This document shows positions 1 to 13,900 of a DNA stretch of 64,000 bases, piece by piece (within the stretch, counting starts at the first letter, position 1; each line of letters begins with the position of its first letter). A program made the translations under genes and the position numbers. The DNA is from Gerris lacustris (taxonomy: Eukaryota; Arthropoda; Insecta; Hemiptera; Gerridae), in the NCBI GenBank assembly GCA_951217055.1, contig OX578278.1:33121105-33185104 (forward strand), given 5' to 3'. The notes beneath the pieces are model-generated. The model was given only the letters and a program-made list of their open reading frames with translations. It had not been told where the DNA came from and did not search any database.

Positions 1-598
1 TTATTAGTCCAAGCTACAAAGGTAAAAATATGGTATAACCTCCGATTTTCATGAAATTTTGTAAATAAGCTCTATTTACCCTTCTGATCAAAATCTACCC
101 TATGCCGATATGTGCTTATTATTATGAAGGGTGAAAACTACCCCTTATGGCAAAAAATCAATAAAATTAGAAATTGAAGCATAATAATAAGTTGTAAAAT
201 ACTTACAGGGATAGAATTAAGGTTGTTTGATGCTTCAATACACTATTTATCATTTTCAACCCTTTCTGACTTATTTCATCCCTTATACAGCACCTCTCTT
301 AATATAAAATTGGAAAAAACAACAATTTAATTACTTTTTAATACATTATTTATAATGAACTGGCATCTTTTTATCGTATCCAAATTTTCAACCCTTATCA
401 ATCAACCCTTACAAAAAACAGAAATTGAAAAAAAATCATTTTTGAATATTCTCGTATTTATACAAAAATTTGGAATGCATGGAAGGAAAATTATAATGAA
501 AAATTGTTGTCATATATTTAATTAAATGTGCAATATTTTATTTTACTAAAAGTGAAAAAAAAAAATCGAAATGAGTCAACACCTAAAATAGAATTTAA

Positions 599-853
599 TT
601 AACAGTCATCGTCAATATCGGTATTTTCGTTTTCTTCCTCATCTAAATCCATTATTGGAGCACAATTCTAGCAATTTTTACCAGCACATTCACCGCTAGT
701 AGAGTTGCAAAAAAGTACAACTTTATTGCAGCCACATGACCCACCGCATCCTTTTTTGCGATTGCAATTGCAAATATAATTTGCAAAAGTTCTTCGAGTA
801 CAGGATTGCTCCGGAGCCCGATGGGTTGCAAAGATCCCTCTACTGTAATCCAC
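599..853 (-). pseudogene. Cys-rich (CXC-like) protein tail, decayed
   Basis: The minus strand reads a cysteine-rich stretch with a CNCNRKKGCGGSCGCNK core, then paired cysteines, a TAG stop, then NCAPIMDLDEEE and an acidic end closing with a second stop. A CXC-like cysteine cluster followed by an acidic tail is a pattern I associate with the C-termini of multicopy, transposon-linked arthropod proteins. I see no upstream coding frame. The in-frame TAG between C and NC suggests a dead fragment. The family assignment is an inference; the Cys pattern is seen directly. Confidence 0.4.
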
Positions 854-1128
854 CCCTAATCAGTTGGATTAATGTTTTTATTTCCAAGCCAAACTTGAAC
901 TTAGTAGCATCTTTTAATATGCTCGTTGAGAGCATCCACTGTGGGAATGAGAGATGACAATTTCACCGCACTGTTTTTGGTGGTTGCTTTAATTAATAAA
1001 GGACTCATTTCGCATTTTTTCAATAAATTCTGGCTAGTCTTTAATTTTTTGCATTTTGTTTAGTTGCAAGTTTTAGGAGCAGCACGTCCCCCCATGCCCC
1101 CCCCCCCCCCCCCCTGGGTGCGCCACTG

Positions 1129-1494
1129 CAGTGTTTAATGCTTTAATTCTATCGGCAAAAGTCCGGGCCCAGCCGATAATCGGACCAGTACAGTGTTTAA
1201 TGCTTTATTTCTATCGGCAAAAATAGGGCCTTGCAGACAATCGGGCCGGTATAATGTTTAATGATTTAATTCTGCCGGCAAAAATCCGGGCCCAGCTGAC
1301 AATCGGACCGGTATAATGTTCAATGATTTAATTCTGCCGGCAAAAATCCGGGCCCAGCTGACAATCGGGCCGGTATAATATTTTAATTCTATCGGCAGAA
1401 GTCCGGGCCCAGCCGATAATCGGACCAGTACAGTGTTTAATGCTTTAATTCTATCGGCCAAAATAGGGCCCAGCAGACAATCGGGCCGGTATAA
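1129..1494. repeat. 62-bp tandem repeat, six units
   Basis: About six head-to-tail copies of a roughly 62-bp unit, each with a TTTAATTCTATCGGC-like start and a GGGCCCAGC...CAATCGG core. Two subtypes are mixed (GTCCGGGCCC and ATAGGGCC), and unit five has lost a few bases. The array begins right after TGCGCCACTGCA and ends at CAGGGCC, both of which look like transposon termini, so it may be internal to a transposon. Confidence 0.85.
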
Positions 1495-1495
1495 T

Positions 1496-1975
1496 CAGGG
1501 CCTATTTAATAAATGGGCCCGGTGGGCCCCGGCCCAGGGGCGCAGAGGTTTTGGGGCGCACGAGGTTAGGCCCAACAAAATCTATTTTCTTAGGAACTAA
1601 ATTATTCCCGGGAAAACCGCTTATATCGTCAGATTTGTTTTGACTACATTTTAGCATTTTCTAATCAAAATCGTCGGAACCGTTTTCAAGAAAATTTTTT
1701 TTTTCATGTTTTTTCAGAGTTTTTGGGGGTGACGCCCCCAAATCCAAATTTGAAGCTAAAATTAATTTCTCGTCTCTGGGTATGATTCTTCTGAACATGT
1801 ATGCCAAATTTCGTCAAAGTCGGCCTAGTAGTTTAGGCTCCAGGCGTCTGCATAGATAGACGACAACCAAATATTTTTTAAAAACCACTTTTTTGGACTA
1901 AGGGGACCTGAAAACGTATAAATCCATCAAACTAAAATTTTCTCTTTATATGAGACAATAATAAACTAAACAATT
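1496..1975 (+). repeat. Dispersed repeat family R1, copy 1
   Basis: Starts with CAGGGCC and GC-rich sequence, then carries the R1 landmarks: AGGAACTAAATTATTCCCGGG, a GGGGGTGACGCCCCC hairpin, GCTAAAATTAATTTCTCG, 'agtttaggctcc', and a 'ggggacctgaaaacg...ttttctctttatatgaga' end. The same ordered landmarks recur at 2080-2420, 16840-17100, 26215-26745 and 29290-29505. No coding capacity seen; class unknown. Confidence 0.7.
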
Positions 1976-2079
1976 GTATGGTTCTTTTCATTGGGCAGAT
2001 TTTGAAGATATACTTATTGAATTTGCTATGAAAAAATCGGTCTGAGACATCTCAGAAAAACTTTCTGATATACGAGTTC

Positions 2080-2420
2080 ATAACACTTATAGCCCAGTAT
2101 TTTCCAATTGCTAGTTTTGGTAGTTACATTTAATTATTATTGAACATTTCATGAAAATTTATCATAAAAATAACTTCTCTCCTCGGCGGGGAATCCGTCT
2201 GCGTTTTAAGCTATTTTCTGAGGAACTAGATTTTTCCCGGGAAAACTGCTTATGTCGTTAGATTCGAATTTAAACGTACTAATATATTTTAGAAGTTTTT
2301 AATAAAAATCGTCGAAACCGTTTTTCAGGGCTAAAATGCATTTCTCGATTTCGCCTCGGAGTATGATTTTTCTGAACACGTATGCCAAATATCGTCAAAA
2401 TCGGGGGGGAGGGGGGGGGG
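2080..2420 (+). repeat. Dispersed repeat R1, copy 2 (partial)
   Basis: Shares 'ttccaattgctag', 'tttaattattattgaacat', 'aataactt' and 'aggaactagatttttcccggg' with the copy at 26215, in the same order. Followed by poly-G/poly-C tracts (2403-2420, 2512-2548) and sequence to about 3300 in which I see nothing coding or repeated. Confidence 0.65.
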
Positions 2421-3313
2421 GTCAAGGGCGTGGGTATCTCTTGGGATGCATCTGATATTACTGTGCTCGTTTGGTTTTTAATGTATTGCGGTGCCAAGTT
2501 ATGTAATCATTTCGGGGGGGGGGAGGGCCCCTTGTGCCCCCCCCCCCAAACGTTCAGGTACGAAAAGGGTACAGTGCTTTCAAGTGTTATTTGGCGCAAC
2601 TTTGGACCGAAGGAAATTTTCGAGGAGATAAATCCTTCGACGCTATTAGCCCCACAGTGGGGTAACCTACCCCCTGCACGGCACTCTAAAAGTACAAAAG
2701 GGTACTAAAGTACTAACCAAGTACATTTTTTCGAAAATATTTTTGCACACATTTGGTACATTTTAACCTAAGGCCTTTCTAACGATACCTCTGTCAAATC
2801 GGTACAACGTCCCCTTCTGGTTACGGCTACCCAAGGAGGACATCCTTCACCTAGACGTAGCTCCCGAAGTAGGAATCGAAATATAATAACAAACCGGATT
2901 CTTAAAGAGGAAAATTTGACCTAAGGTTCGGTACCCTTTTGAATCTTGTTTGATTAAAATTGCGAACGGCACAGAAGGCCAAAGTCAAAATTTCAGAATA
3001 ACACGATATTTGTGTGTTTTTCGTTGAGGTACTCGACTTCCCCACCTCGAAGGTACTAAAAAAAGGGGATTGCGCTTACCCCTTGAAAAAAATCATTTTT
3101 AGAGCATATGAAGCAGAATAAGAGAGTACTTTTGTTTTCTCCATAAGTACCTCCTATGTACAATCTTGTACCTCGATATTTAAAGTACCATATCTCAAAA
3201 AGTAAAAGTACCAGGCAGCATTTCATAGGCTTTTACGTAAAAACGTGTTAAACAATTAATATAAAAATACCATTTTTGAACACTGGTCTTATTTTCAACA
3301 AAGAAATATGACG

Positions 3314-4190
3314 CCAATAGCTTTTTTTCTGTATTCTTTGCCTAAATTGTTTCCATGGGCAAAATTTGGGGAAGATTGAAAGGCAGGAAGTGATTCAAAA
3401 TTTGGGTAATAGGTGTACGATGAAACTTACAAAGCAAAGTAATATGACGCCATTTTTTAGGGTCCGTAGGCAAAACCAAGGACCCTTATATTTTCCTGCG
3501 TGTGTCTGTCCGTCCGTCCTGTCGCCTGCTCTCACGGCTACACTTTTCGTCCGATCACTTTGAAATTTGGCGTGTATGTGTCTTGTACCTGCCCACATAT
3601 TTTAAAAATATAGCGACTTAAAAAAAATATTTTAGCGTAGGCAAGTTTGAAGTGAGTGTGAAACGTGTCCCCCCCCCCCCCCCTCTATCTCGCTTATGTG
3701 AAGTGCAAAAAATCTGAAAAAAATCCTGAACATTCTTCGACCAAAAGTAAAGATACCACTTTTTGGAAATTTCTAAAAAAATATTATTTTATTTTTTATT
3801 GACAAAATACGTTTTTTATAACTTTGGTCTTTTCGATGTATTTATATGGTTGTAGTCCGGTTCTGTGGCAAAAAAATACTTTATCAGAAGTTTGTTTATG
3901 TGTTGTGAGAATATCAGACCCATAGGATAGTTCAAAGTAAGCTTTTTAGCATTTTAAAAAACACCATCAATAGAGTACTACTTAAACTATACAGTGTGCC
4001 CTACGGACCCTCGCTATGTGCTGACTAGCACACACTTGACCTGTTTATTTATTTATTTATTTTTTTTGGTTTCTGTATTCTTCACCTCAGTTGTTTCCAA
4101 ATGCAAAATTTGGGAAGATTGAAAGACGGGAAGTGGTTCAAAATTGGGGTAATAGGTGTGCGATGAAACTTACAAAGCAAAATAATATTA
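3314..4190 (+). mobile_element. Transposon remnant between two ~125-bp direct repeats
   Basis: The outer parts, 3314-3452 and 4067-4190, are diverged direct repeats of one sequence (both contain 'gaagattgaaag', 'ggtaataggtgt', 'cgatgaaacttacaaagcaaa'). Between them, 3459-4045 opens with TTTTAGGGTCCGTAGGCAAAACC-type sequence and ends with CCCTACGGACCCTCGC, an imperfect terminal inverted repeat, followed by 'ctgactagcac'. This resembles a non-coding element family dispersed in insect genomes. No coding frame. Confidence 0.5.
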
Positions 4191-4947
4191 GACCAGTAAA
4201 AAAACGCCCTTTTTGACCGTAGACGATTTCCCGTTGAAAATAAACCCATTTCCCGGAAAATTTCCCGACAGATAACATTTTTCCTTAAAATGCACTATAA
4301 CCTTAACACTTTCCAGAAAACAGCATGTCTCTACAACAAACACGATCAGTACAAAAATCCAAAAGAACACCCTTTTTCGCCCTTTAAGGCCAATTTTCCC
4401 CCTTAAGGAGTGGTTTAAAACTGCCCATACCCAATGTTTGGTCAAGCAATTTTTAAGGTTTCTAACCGATTTTGACATTTCCAACTCAAAATTTTTCCTA
4501 AAACCAAGAGTCGGGGTATAATTATTTTTTTGTTTTTTGCCGTGGCCCCCGGCTAGTGAAAGGTGCTGGGGCCCTAGAAACATTTTGGGGGGTGATCTAA
4601 CATCGCAGCACCCCCGGAGTGGGCTCACCTTTTCCTACTCCATTTAAATACCCAGAGATAAATATGTAATTATAATTCCAATGAAACCAAAGGTACTCAT
4701 TCTCATAGATAAATAATATATATTCTCATTCTGTCCTCAGAATAAATCGATTCGTAAATCTTTATCTAGTTTTACAGTTTACTAGTACTTTTACAAATTA
4801 CCTTCCTGTCTTCCTGTTTACTCAAATCAAAAAAACAGAAGCGCGTTTTTTAAAATCTTATTTTTTTATCTTGTGTTAAGTACTTTGCTTTAAGTTTTTA
4901 GTTTAAACTATTATTATTTCAGTCCTTATGTTTATGTATTAAGTACC

Positions 4948-7900
4948 ATGGGTTATTTAACTGATCCTACTGGATTTCATGGTAAACCTTTTCGTTTAAT
5001 AATTAATCACCAAGGTAAAATTTGCATCTTGTTATATATAGTTTCGGTTGTTTGGTACTGTTTATTATCCCACGAGCACATTAATTCAGGTAAATTTTTA
5101 CTTTTGATCTATTCTATTCACATTTGTAATTTCCTCCTAATTTCAATAAAGAATTGTTTGTAATGTAGAAATCAGTAAATAATTAGACGGTTGTCGGAAC
5201 GTATAATAGGTACTCTTTTGTTATCTTTAAATTAGTTTATTTACTCCCATTCTTTCTTGGATACATTAAGTGAATTGGTTGGATTTAATAACAAATGAGC
5301 TCAAGATCCAGCCTAAAGGCATAGTGGATTAATAATGTAATTGATCGGTAACTGAATATGAACTGATTTGACAAAGGGATATAATCTCTTGAGTGTATAA
5401 ATCAAGTGAAATTGTGCCGCCAAGCTATTCTCGACAGTATGGATAACCGCAGATTAGCCAATTTATCTAATAGTAAGTTTCCAATGATGACATGTAGTTG
5501 TTTACACGATAAGAGCTTGTAATGATTGCCTATAATCATTGCTAATACAAAGCTGCTGATTTAAAATACAAATAGTTTGTATGAAGACTATACTAGATTG
5601 TATTTTAGGTGTGGAGATATCATGTTTGTAAAATATAGCTTTAAATAAAAGTGTTGTAAGGACCCTCAGAAATCGAATGAGTTACTGGTTTATCTGATGG
5701 CTGTGACAGAGAAATCAAGGGTGTGGCATCATCTAACTAAGATAATGTTTAGATTTTCATATAAATCAATTTATTTTTTAGTAAATCTGCTGTTAAAGGA
5801 GTATTTAGTAAAGGGGTTAGAAAAGTAGGCGGGGCTTCTACCAAAAACCATCTACCTACACCTGTAATAACAGACCACTGCCCGAAGATAGCTGAGCTCT
5901 TATGCCACCACCTGAATATTCTATACATCTTGGTTAACACTCTACTGATTTGCTAATATGGTCTGTTTTGTACTTACTTGTTCATTAGGCTGAAAAAAAA
6001 TCTTTAAATTGAATGAAACTGAAGTGTGTGAGGTTGGATGATCTCAAAGTCATCTTTTAAGTGATATTGTAATGGCCATTTAAATAGTCTGTATGCCATA
6101 CAGCAGTCCTGTAGACACCATATCATATACATTTTTACAAATTTGTTGTCTCAAATTTTAGCTACATACTTGTCAGAAAATGCATTACTTCCTGGATTGG
6201 TTGTTGTTGACTACAATGAAGGAGCCCAGGCCCGTACTCTTAAGTCAGAACTTGAAACAGAAACTGCTAAACACTCTGGAATACCAGCAGCTTGGATAAA
6301 GGCTAAAATGGCTCAGATTGGTCTTCAAGTGTACAGCCAGAACTTTACGTTAAATCATCCTCTGCGCCCAGGCATTGTAAGTTCAACGTATATGTTTATA
6401 CATATCCACATCTGTGATCTCTTTTATCCTTAATTTTTAAATTAGTATTCTATAATTAATTCTCCGTATATTTATATTTGTGAAAGGCTATATCAGGAGT
6501 TGTTTATGCTGTACTAGTATGGAATTATAAAAAATAGATTCTTTAAGATGGAGTCTTTACTGGCAAATTTTTATAATAATCAGGGACCGCGGAACCTATT
6601 TCAAAGAGGGGGGGCAAAAAAAAAAATATATATATATGTTGTGCATTGTGGGTTTAGCATTTTGCTAATAATATTAAACTTTTTTATATTACAAGCACCT
6701 CTAAACAATTTTTTTATGAAAGAGGAGAGGGAAAAATCCAGACGACTAAGAAGAGCTCAGGGGCTGAGCTGGGGGCTGAAGCTCTTCTCCAGTTTGAAGA
6801 TAAATGCTCAAGTAGTATGGTTTAGTTTGTTTATAGAGGCTAGATTTCTAAGGGAAAAGAAAAATTAATTAATTAATAATAAAAATTCCAAACGAAGCAA
6901 TCCTTTAATAAGTTTTAGTTCTTTATAAAAAAGCGTAATGTTAAACATCGATATCTGTAGAGTATTTGTATTTAAATATATACTTTATGCGTTTATATAA
7001 ATAATATTGAACTATACGTGTAAATTATAATTTTATTTAAATATTTTTAGAGATCAGTAAATGTACATGATGTTAGTTGTTCTTACTATTTTTTGAGTAC
7101 AATAAATTAACAACAATTTAAGTCTAACGGCAACTTTGTACGTCCAATAATTCCCGGGATGGCACTTTAAAAATTGGAAATTTTTTTCAAAAAATGGAAA
7201 TTTTAAGTATTAAAAATGTTAACCTAAGATAAATGTTACAAGGAATGAAGTTTTAGTAAATATAATTGGCTTCCTTTAAGGTCCAATGAAAACTATGTAC
7301 GTCCATCGAACAGCTAACATTGAGCAGTGCATAGTTTACAGGCTATAACAACTGAAAAAACTCCGACAATTTTTCACATGTTATGCAGGTAGCACAGGTT
7401 TTTCGAAGCTGCAAACTTAGGATCACACTACCCTAACTGGTCCGAACAACATATCAAAAAATCAGAACTACATCAAGCTTTGCGAATTAAGTAGGTCTAA
7501 TTTGACTGGCCTAATATTCCGTTTTTGTGTTTTTCACAATTTCAATTGAATTACAGGGCCTACCGACTTCGTTTTGCTCTTAAAAGGAAGATAATTAAAT
7601 ATACTACAACTTTATTCCTTATGACTTCTCGTAGGAGGGTTTTTTTATACCGATATTCGGCCCGAAACGAGAGCAACACTATTTTTTGAAAAACAAGTGT
7701 CATATCTTGGAACCTATTGATCGTAGAAAGCTCCGGTTGAGCCTGTGGTGCGGCAAATGTACTACTTTAAATAGAGTAATAACGCCTAACTTCGAAAAAC
7801 ACATAGTTTACAAGTTATATGGCAAAAACTAAACAAAGTCTGAAAATGTTTCAGTTTTTCAGCTATTACGCAGCTAGCACAGGCTTTTCGAAGCTGCAAA

Positions 7901-10900
7901 CTTAGGATCACATTACTCATCACTCTAACACTCTAACTGGTCCGAACTACATACAACAAAAAAATCAGAACTAAATCACGCTTTGCGAATTTAATGTCTT
8001 ATTTGACTGGTCTATACCTATATATTCATTTATTTATCTAGAATGAATAGGTAATTTACCAATAACAGAGGGGGGGCGTTGCCCCCCCTCTGTTCACTTT
8101 GGGGGGGGCGGCCGCCCCCCCTGCTCCCCTGTTCCGCGGTCCCTGATAATAATAGTTATTTTAATATCTTTGTAACTTTATTGAACTAATTTGGATGACA
8201 TATTTTGTTGTATGTATTGATTGAATATGTTTAGAAATACACAGGTAACAATGTGTATGGTATTTTGCTTGGTGGTGACGCCAGTACCGAGAGTATAGTG
8301 CTAGCTGTTCCATTCCGACCTCCAACTTCAAGTTTTCCAGCCACCAATGCTGGTCTTGCACTGGTGTTGTCCATAGCTAATTATTTTAGAAGTGAGTATT
8401 AAGATGATACTATACAAATATGTGTGTATATTGAGCAAATGTAACTATCTTGGTCAAAATAATAGTATTTAAATATAAGACAGGAAGCTTTCTACTGGGC
8501 AGTCATTTTTGCTGAATTGTAGCATAGTCTGCCAAAGTTCAGATGGGGAAAATTCTATAGATCTAACTAATTAAATAAAAAGTATCAAATTGCATCCTGG
8601 TTCTTGAAGAAAATATTTTTAAGTTTGGCTTCCACTTTTTTTTAACTTATCTGAATGTTAGAGCCTAACTTGGCTTATTTTCTTTATCTGACCCATGGTG
8701 ATTTTTGGCCTCTACAAAGGTTACCTACCTTGATTCTCCAACCACTTATACCTTTGATAGCCAAATCCAGCTTGACTCCATCCAAATGATGTGAGTCTGC
8801 CCCATGCTGTCACCCCAGTCACTGTCTCTTCCACAAACTGTATCATGTATTATTTTTGTTTTAGTTGCTCTTAAAGTTATAATTTAAAGTGCTTACAGTA
8901 TGTGTATATGCATTATATCTATGCATGTGTGTATGTGCATTATAAGTTGTGACTTTTGAAAGCATGGGAAAATCCGAAAAATTGGGGTGGGGAGCCAATG
9001 AGAGGTCAGGATTTTGAATTCTAGAAGGTTGGGCCAACTAGGCAAAACTAGTGTCACTGTCCCCTCCCACAGGCCTAGTAGCTTCATTACTAAACACTGG
9101 ACTAAAAATGAGAAAGTTTGTCAGAGTTGCCTCGGAGTTGGACTGATTTTTTTCTCATATAGGTTGGCTAATCTAAGTGTCAATAGTAATGCTCTTACTG
9201 TAGTTTGTTATAATACAATTATTGCTGTTATTATTACTTTTTTTGTGAATTTTAGGGCAAAAGTATTGGGCTAAAGACATAATATTTCTGTTCACGGAAC
9301 ATGAGCAGCTTGGCACTCAAGCTTGGTTAGAGGCTTACCATGGTGTCACTTGTGGTACTCCAGGTATTTATACTTTTTAAAAAAACTCTTGGATTTTTAG
9401 ATATTAGATATGAAGTTATCAGTGAAGTGAAAAGCCCATTCTATCTCTTTGTGTTATTGTTGGTGTTATCATCTATTCTTACATTTATCTACCCTTAATA
9501 TTTTCAAAATAAATGATATTTCCATGTAATCACGTTTACTGGATTTACTACCTTTATCATGTAGTTCATTGTAAAAAATAAACAAATCTTTCAAAAATTA
9601 AAAACATGTATATTTAATAAAGTTCTTAACGAAAGAAAGAGTGACAATATAATTTTTGTTCTATTAAGGTATTCTGGATGCTGGTGAGCTGGAAGGCAGA
9701 GGAGGTTCTATACAGGCAGCTATCAATGTAGAAATTAGTAATTTGGAAAGTGGTGGAGCAAGATATTTAGATGTAAAACTTCTTGGATTAAATGGACAAC
9801 TGCCTAACCTGGATCTGTATAATCTTATACACAGGATATGTAACAAGGAGAGGGTTGGCCACACTTTTGACAAGCGGGTATACTTTCATTAAATATCACT
9901 GTCTTTTCATTGCTTATACTGGAGTTACACTTTAGAAGTGCAGGAAAATCCTAAGGAGTACCATCTCAAGGCAGCTCCATGTCAGTTGATAGTTCTGAAA
10001 TCCTTCTAGGTCTTCCGGTGTGACCTCGTTATGTTGGATTGCTTTTCCTATGTTGGCCTAGTCCATGTTGTATCTCTGATCAACATGTACTTCCCTAAAG
10101 ATGCTTCTAGCATTGGAGGCATCTTCAGAGCAGGAAAACGTCGGATAACCCATCCAATATGACATGGTCACCATCGGAAGACCTAAAAATCCACGATGAG
10201 ATCAACCGATGACGCCTACGCACTTTTTAAATCAGTTAGAGGCATTTAAAAGTTAACTAAGTAGAATTTTTTTCTGATAAAATGAACTTTTAGTTCATCT
10301 GGTAATTACATTTAATTTGTGCATTTCAGGAGAAGCTATCTTCAAGTTCAACCCCAAACAAATATTTAGATTCTTTTCTAACTATGGGATCTATGGTTAT
10401 GGGACAAGCAAGTGGAGTACCCGATGGAAATCATGGACTTTATCACAGGTTAAAGTTTTAAATAATATTTTTAAAAATGATAAAATAATTCTATCAAGTA
10501 GAAGTGTTCTGAACAAGACAATACATTCTCTTGTTATTTTATCCCAATAATTTCTGATAATAATTGGAGTTCTACTGTATATATTAGGCCTTCTTCTTAA
10601 GGAAGAAAAATAAAGTTTTAAAATATTGTGTTTCCACCCCTTAACTTGTGCGAATCCATGAAAAAATGATTTTATGAAAAGTTTCAGGTCAGTTAGAAAA
10701 TGTTCTTTTCTTTTGAAAATGTATATATAAAATAATAAAAACATAGCGATTATTTCTATAAAATTACAAAAAAAAAAAAATCACATTTAGAATGCAATAC
10801 TAACTGCATTATTTTATTATTTACATAAACTTAATTATTTAATTTAATAATAAAACTTAAAGTAAAGAGATATAATAATTAAAGATATAAATATACAGCA

Positions 10901-13900
10901 AAAGTTGTGAAAATTAAAAAAAAAGTTGTTTTTTTTTTGTAAGAATTATTATTAACACAATAATATTTAATGTTATAATATAAATATAACAGGACTGTAG
11001 ATTATGTGTTTCCAATTGATACAAAATAAAAATTCATCCATATTATAGATTTTTTTAAATTAGGAACAAACATAATAGAAGCTCCAAAATAGGCCACATT
11101 TTGAATGAAGCACAGTCCTTTGATTTTGAATATATTTTCTGCATTATCTTTCTTTTGGGTTGTAAATAAAGAATAATGGGTTTTTGGAGTTGCTGATTAT
11201 GAACTTGCAGCAAATAAAAAAAAAATAAAAAAATGGCTAAGATGGCAGGAAATATCTTTAGTACATGATATTTATGATAAGCGTACATAACTTAAGAACT
11301 TACACATCCATCCCAGGGCTTTTTTGGTCACTGATTATGAATTTGAGGCCAAAAATAGTGGTATAATGCCTTAATTTAATAAAAGTATTCATTAAGCCAG
11401 CGGTTCTCAACCTTTCTCAACCCACATACCCCTTTTTAGTATAATTAACTGTGCGTACCCCCTAAAGACAACCCCTTATTTCTATATATACTTTTTATAT
11501 TTGGTGTGATTTAACTACTGCAAATATTGCTACATCATAGGTACAGCTGTAAATAGGTAATTTTAATTCCAAATAAGATTTTTTAATTGGCATTTTAAAA
11601 AAAAATATATTTATTAGACAGAAAAGTAAACAAAAAACCCTTTTTTAATTCACTGCGTACCCCCTACACATTTTCGCGTACCCTTAAGGGGTACGCGTAC
11701 CACAGGTTGAGAACTGCTGCATTAAGCAATAACATGTAATGTATAATATACATGATACATTTATAGCAAAAGTAGTTAAAATTAAAAAAAGTCTTTTTCA
11801 TAAGTATTCATTTAAATTTGGATGTAATAGATCCAAATATTTAAAATAATAGTTCAAATAAAAAAAAAATCGCCCTCAGGCTCAGGAAAGTGGATGAAGG
11901 GTCAGCTAGGTAAGAGTAACTGTACAAAGGGTTTAATAAGGAACAGACTGAAACAAACATCTTAAACTAGAAACTATTATTTTAAATATTTAGATTATTA
12001 CATCCAAATATTTAAATAATTATAATACATCAAATATAGTTTATATGGTTTATTATAAATATATAGTTTATGGTATATTATTATTAGATACATTATTTTT
12101 ATCCCTTGAAAAATTGTTGTTTTGGGGTTTTGATGTATTACAACTGTAGCATTAGATTACTTATTTTGTCGGATCCACTTCTAGGTAGGAGCAGTGCTCG
12201 ATTTCTAGAAATCGAGGTGCCGGAACTATAACCTACCCCCTTCTCAACCCCCCCCCCCCCCCCCTGAAGAAGGGGGGTCCGGGGAAAATCCCCCGGAAAA
12301 TTTTTAAATATAAACGTTCAAAAACAGCATTTTAAGCAGTTTTAGACATAAACCCACACTGCAATCAGGTGGGTTTCGTGAGGAAACTTATAATTTTAAG
12401 TAGTATTTTTTATTAACAATTTCTTGATTAGCATGTCACGTGTTGTTATAATACTCTCAAAAAATAAATAGGTCCTTAGGTTTACACAAATAATTAAATC
12501 ATCAAAACATTCCCTTTCTCACTCGCCCCGGGCGAGTTTCGGCACAGCGTCTCTGCACTGCACTTATTTAATACGATCCCTGCCATTAAAAAATCCTTTG
12601 TTGTTTCAGGTTATTATAATTTAGTAGTATAATCTCAACAAAAGAGATATTTTTTGTATTTGGAAAAAAAAAAAAAATTGCCCCAGGGTCACGGGCCGGA
12701 CAAAAGCTTAGATGCTTCCTCAGGCGCAGCTTAAGAACGACAGGCACTTAGAGTTAGCATTGAGCTACATTTATATTCTTTATTAATAAATTGCGAGCTA
12801 CTCTAGGGTAATACAATGCTGTCAATTTAATACATGATGTCCTTAATCAAATTTGTAGACACTCACTGACAAACAAAATTTTAACTATGGATTTAAAAGG
12901 ATTTAAAAAAATCTTAGTGCCGATAATTTTATTTTTTATTTATCAGAGAGAGAGGTCCCGGAACGCCGTTCCGCCTCAAATCGAGCACTGGGTAGGAGTA
13001 GTGGATGACTAAAAGGGTTTCCAATGACAACACATTTATGGTTAAAAGCTGATTTTGTAGAGTGGATTTACTTCTGTTGGAGTGGTGCCTTTTTATAATT
13101 TCTAATAAAGTAACTCCACAACTAATATTATGTATTTATTAATTTTGTTAAATGCATTTCATTTGTAGATTTGGCATTGAAGCTGTGACTGTAGAAGGAT
13201 TTCGAGGTACAAGAGGCCCTGCTCTTAGTTACCATCAGGTTGGGAGGTAAGCAGTTTTTAAATTTATTAATATTATTTCTTTAAAAGGAACAAGAAAGAC
13301 ACTAAAAACTTACAATGCTGCTGAGGAAGTAAACTATGATCTACAATTGTGGCACAATGCTGAACCACTGAGATGAAGGAATGTATCCCTCTTCTAGGCA
13401 TTGATTGCCACAGCTCTATCCAAAGTTGGGCCGGTTGGTGGTGGAGTGTGTCTACCGTCAAAAAGTGGAAATAATAGGGTAAACAAACCCAACCGCCTTT
13501 TTCTGACCACTTACCCAATGGACCTAACCCAACTTATGAAGTCTGAATGAATGAATGAATCCCGTCTAGGAAGGCAATTTTTTTTAAAGGTATTTTTGGT
13601 GGAAATGAGTTCCTTTTTTCCCTGACTAGCTCAGGGTGGTTTCTATTTATTCTAAACTAAAAGGAAAGGTTAGCAACGTTCATACATGAGGGAAGTTGAC
13701 TTGTTGGGAAGTCTTCCTATTCATTATCTCTGGATTACAATTAGCTTTAAGTTTCTTAAAGTATAATAGATAAAGACTTATGCTTGAGATTGATCCTCCT
13801 TATTCGATTCTGTGTGTATTATTTGAATTCAAGCAAACTATTAATACCTCTGAAGTAATGAACCAATATGATTTATTGTTAAACATTACCTATCATAGAT

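Noticed and set aside
3395..3598. Opposed frames near 3.4-3.6 kb
   Set aside because: Fall in the transposon-like insert; composition follows the CTGTCCGTCCGT run rather than codons.
4188..4628. 146-codon minus frame starting MSPLRGCCD
   Set aside because: Low-complexity, no family resemblance, lies in repeat-derived sequence next to a transposon remnant.
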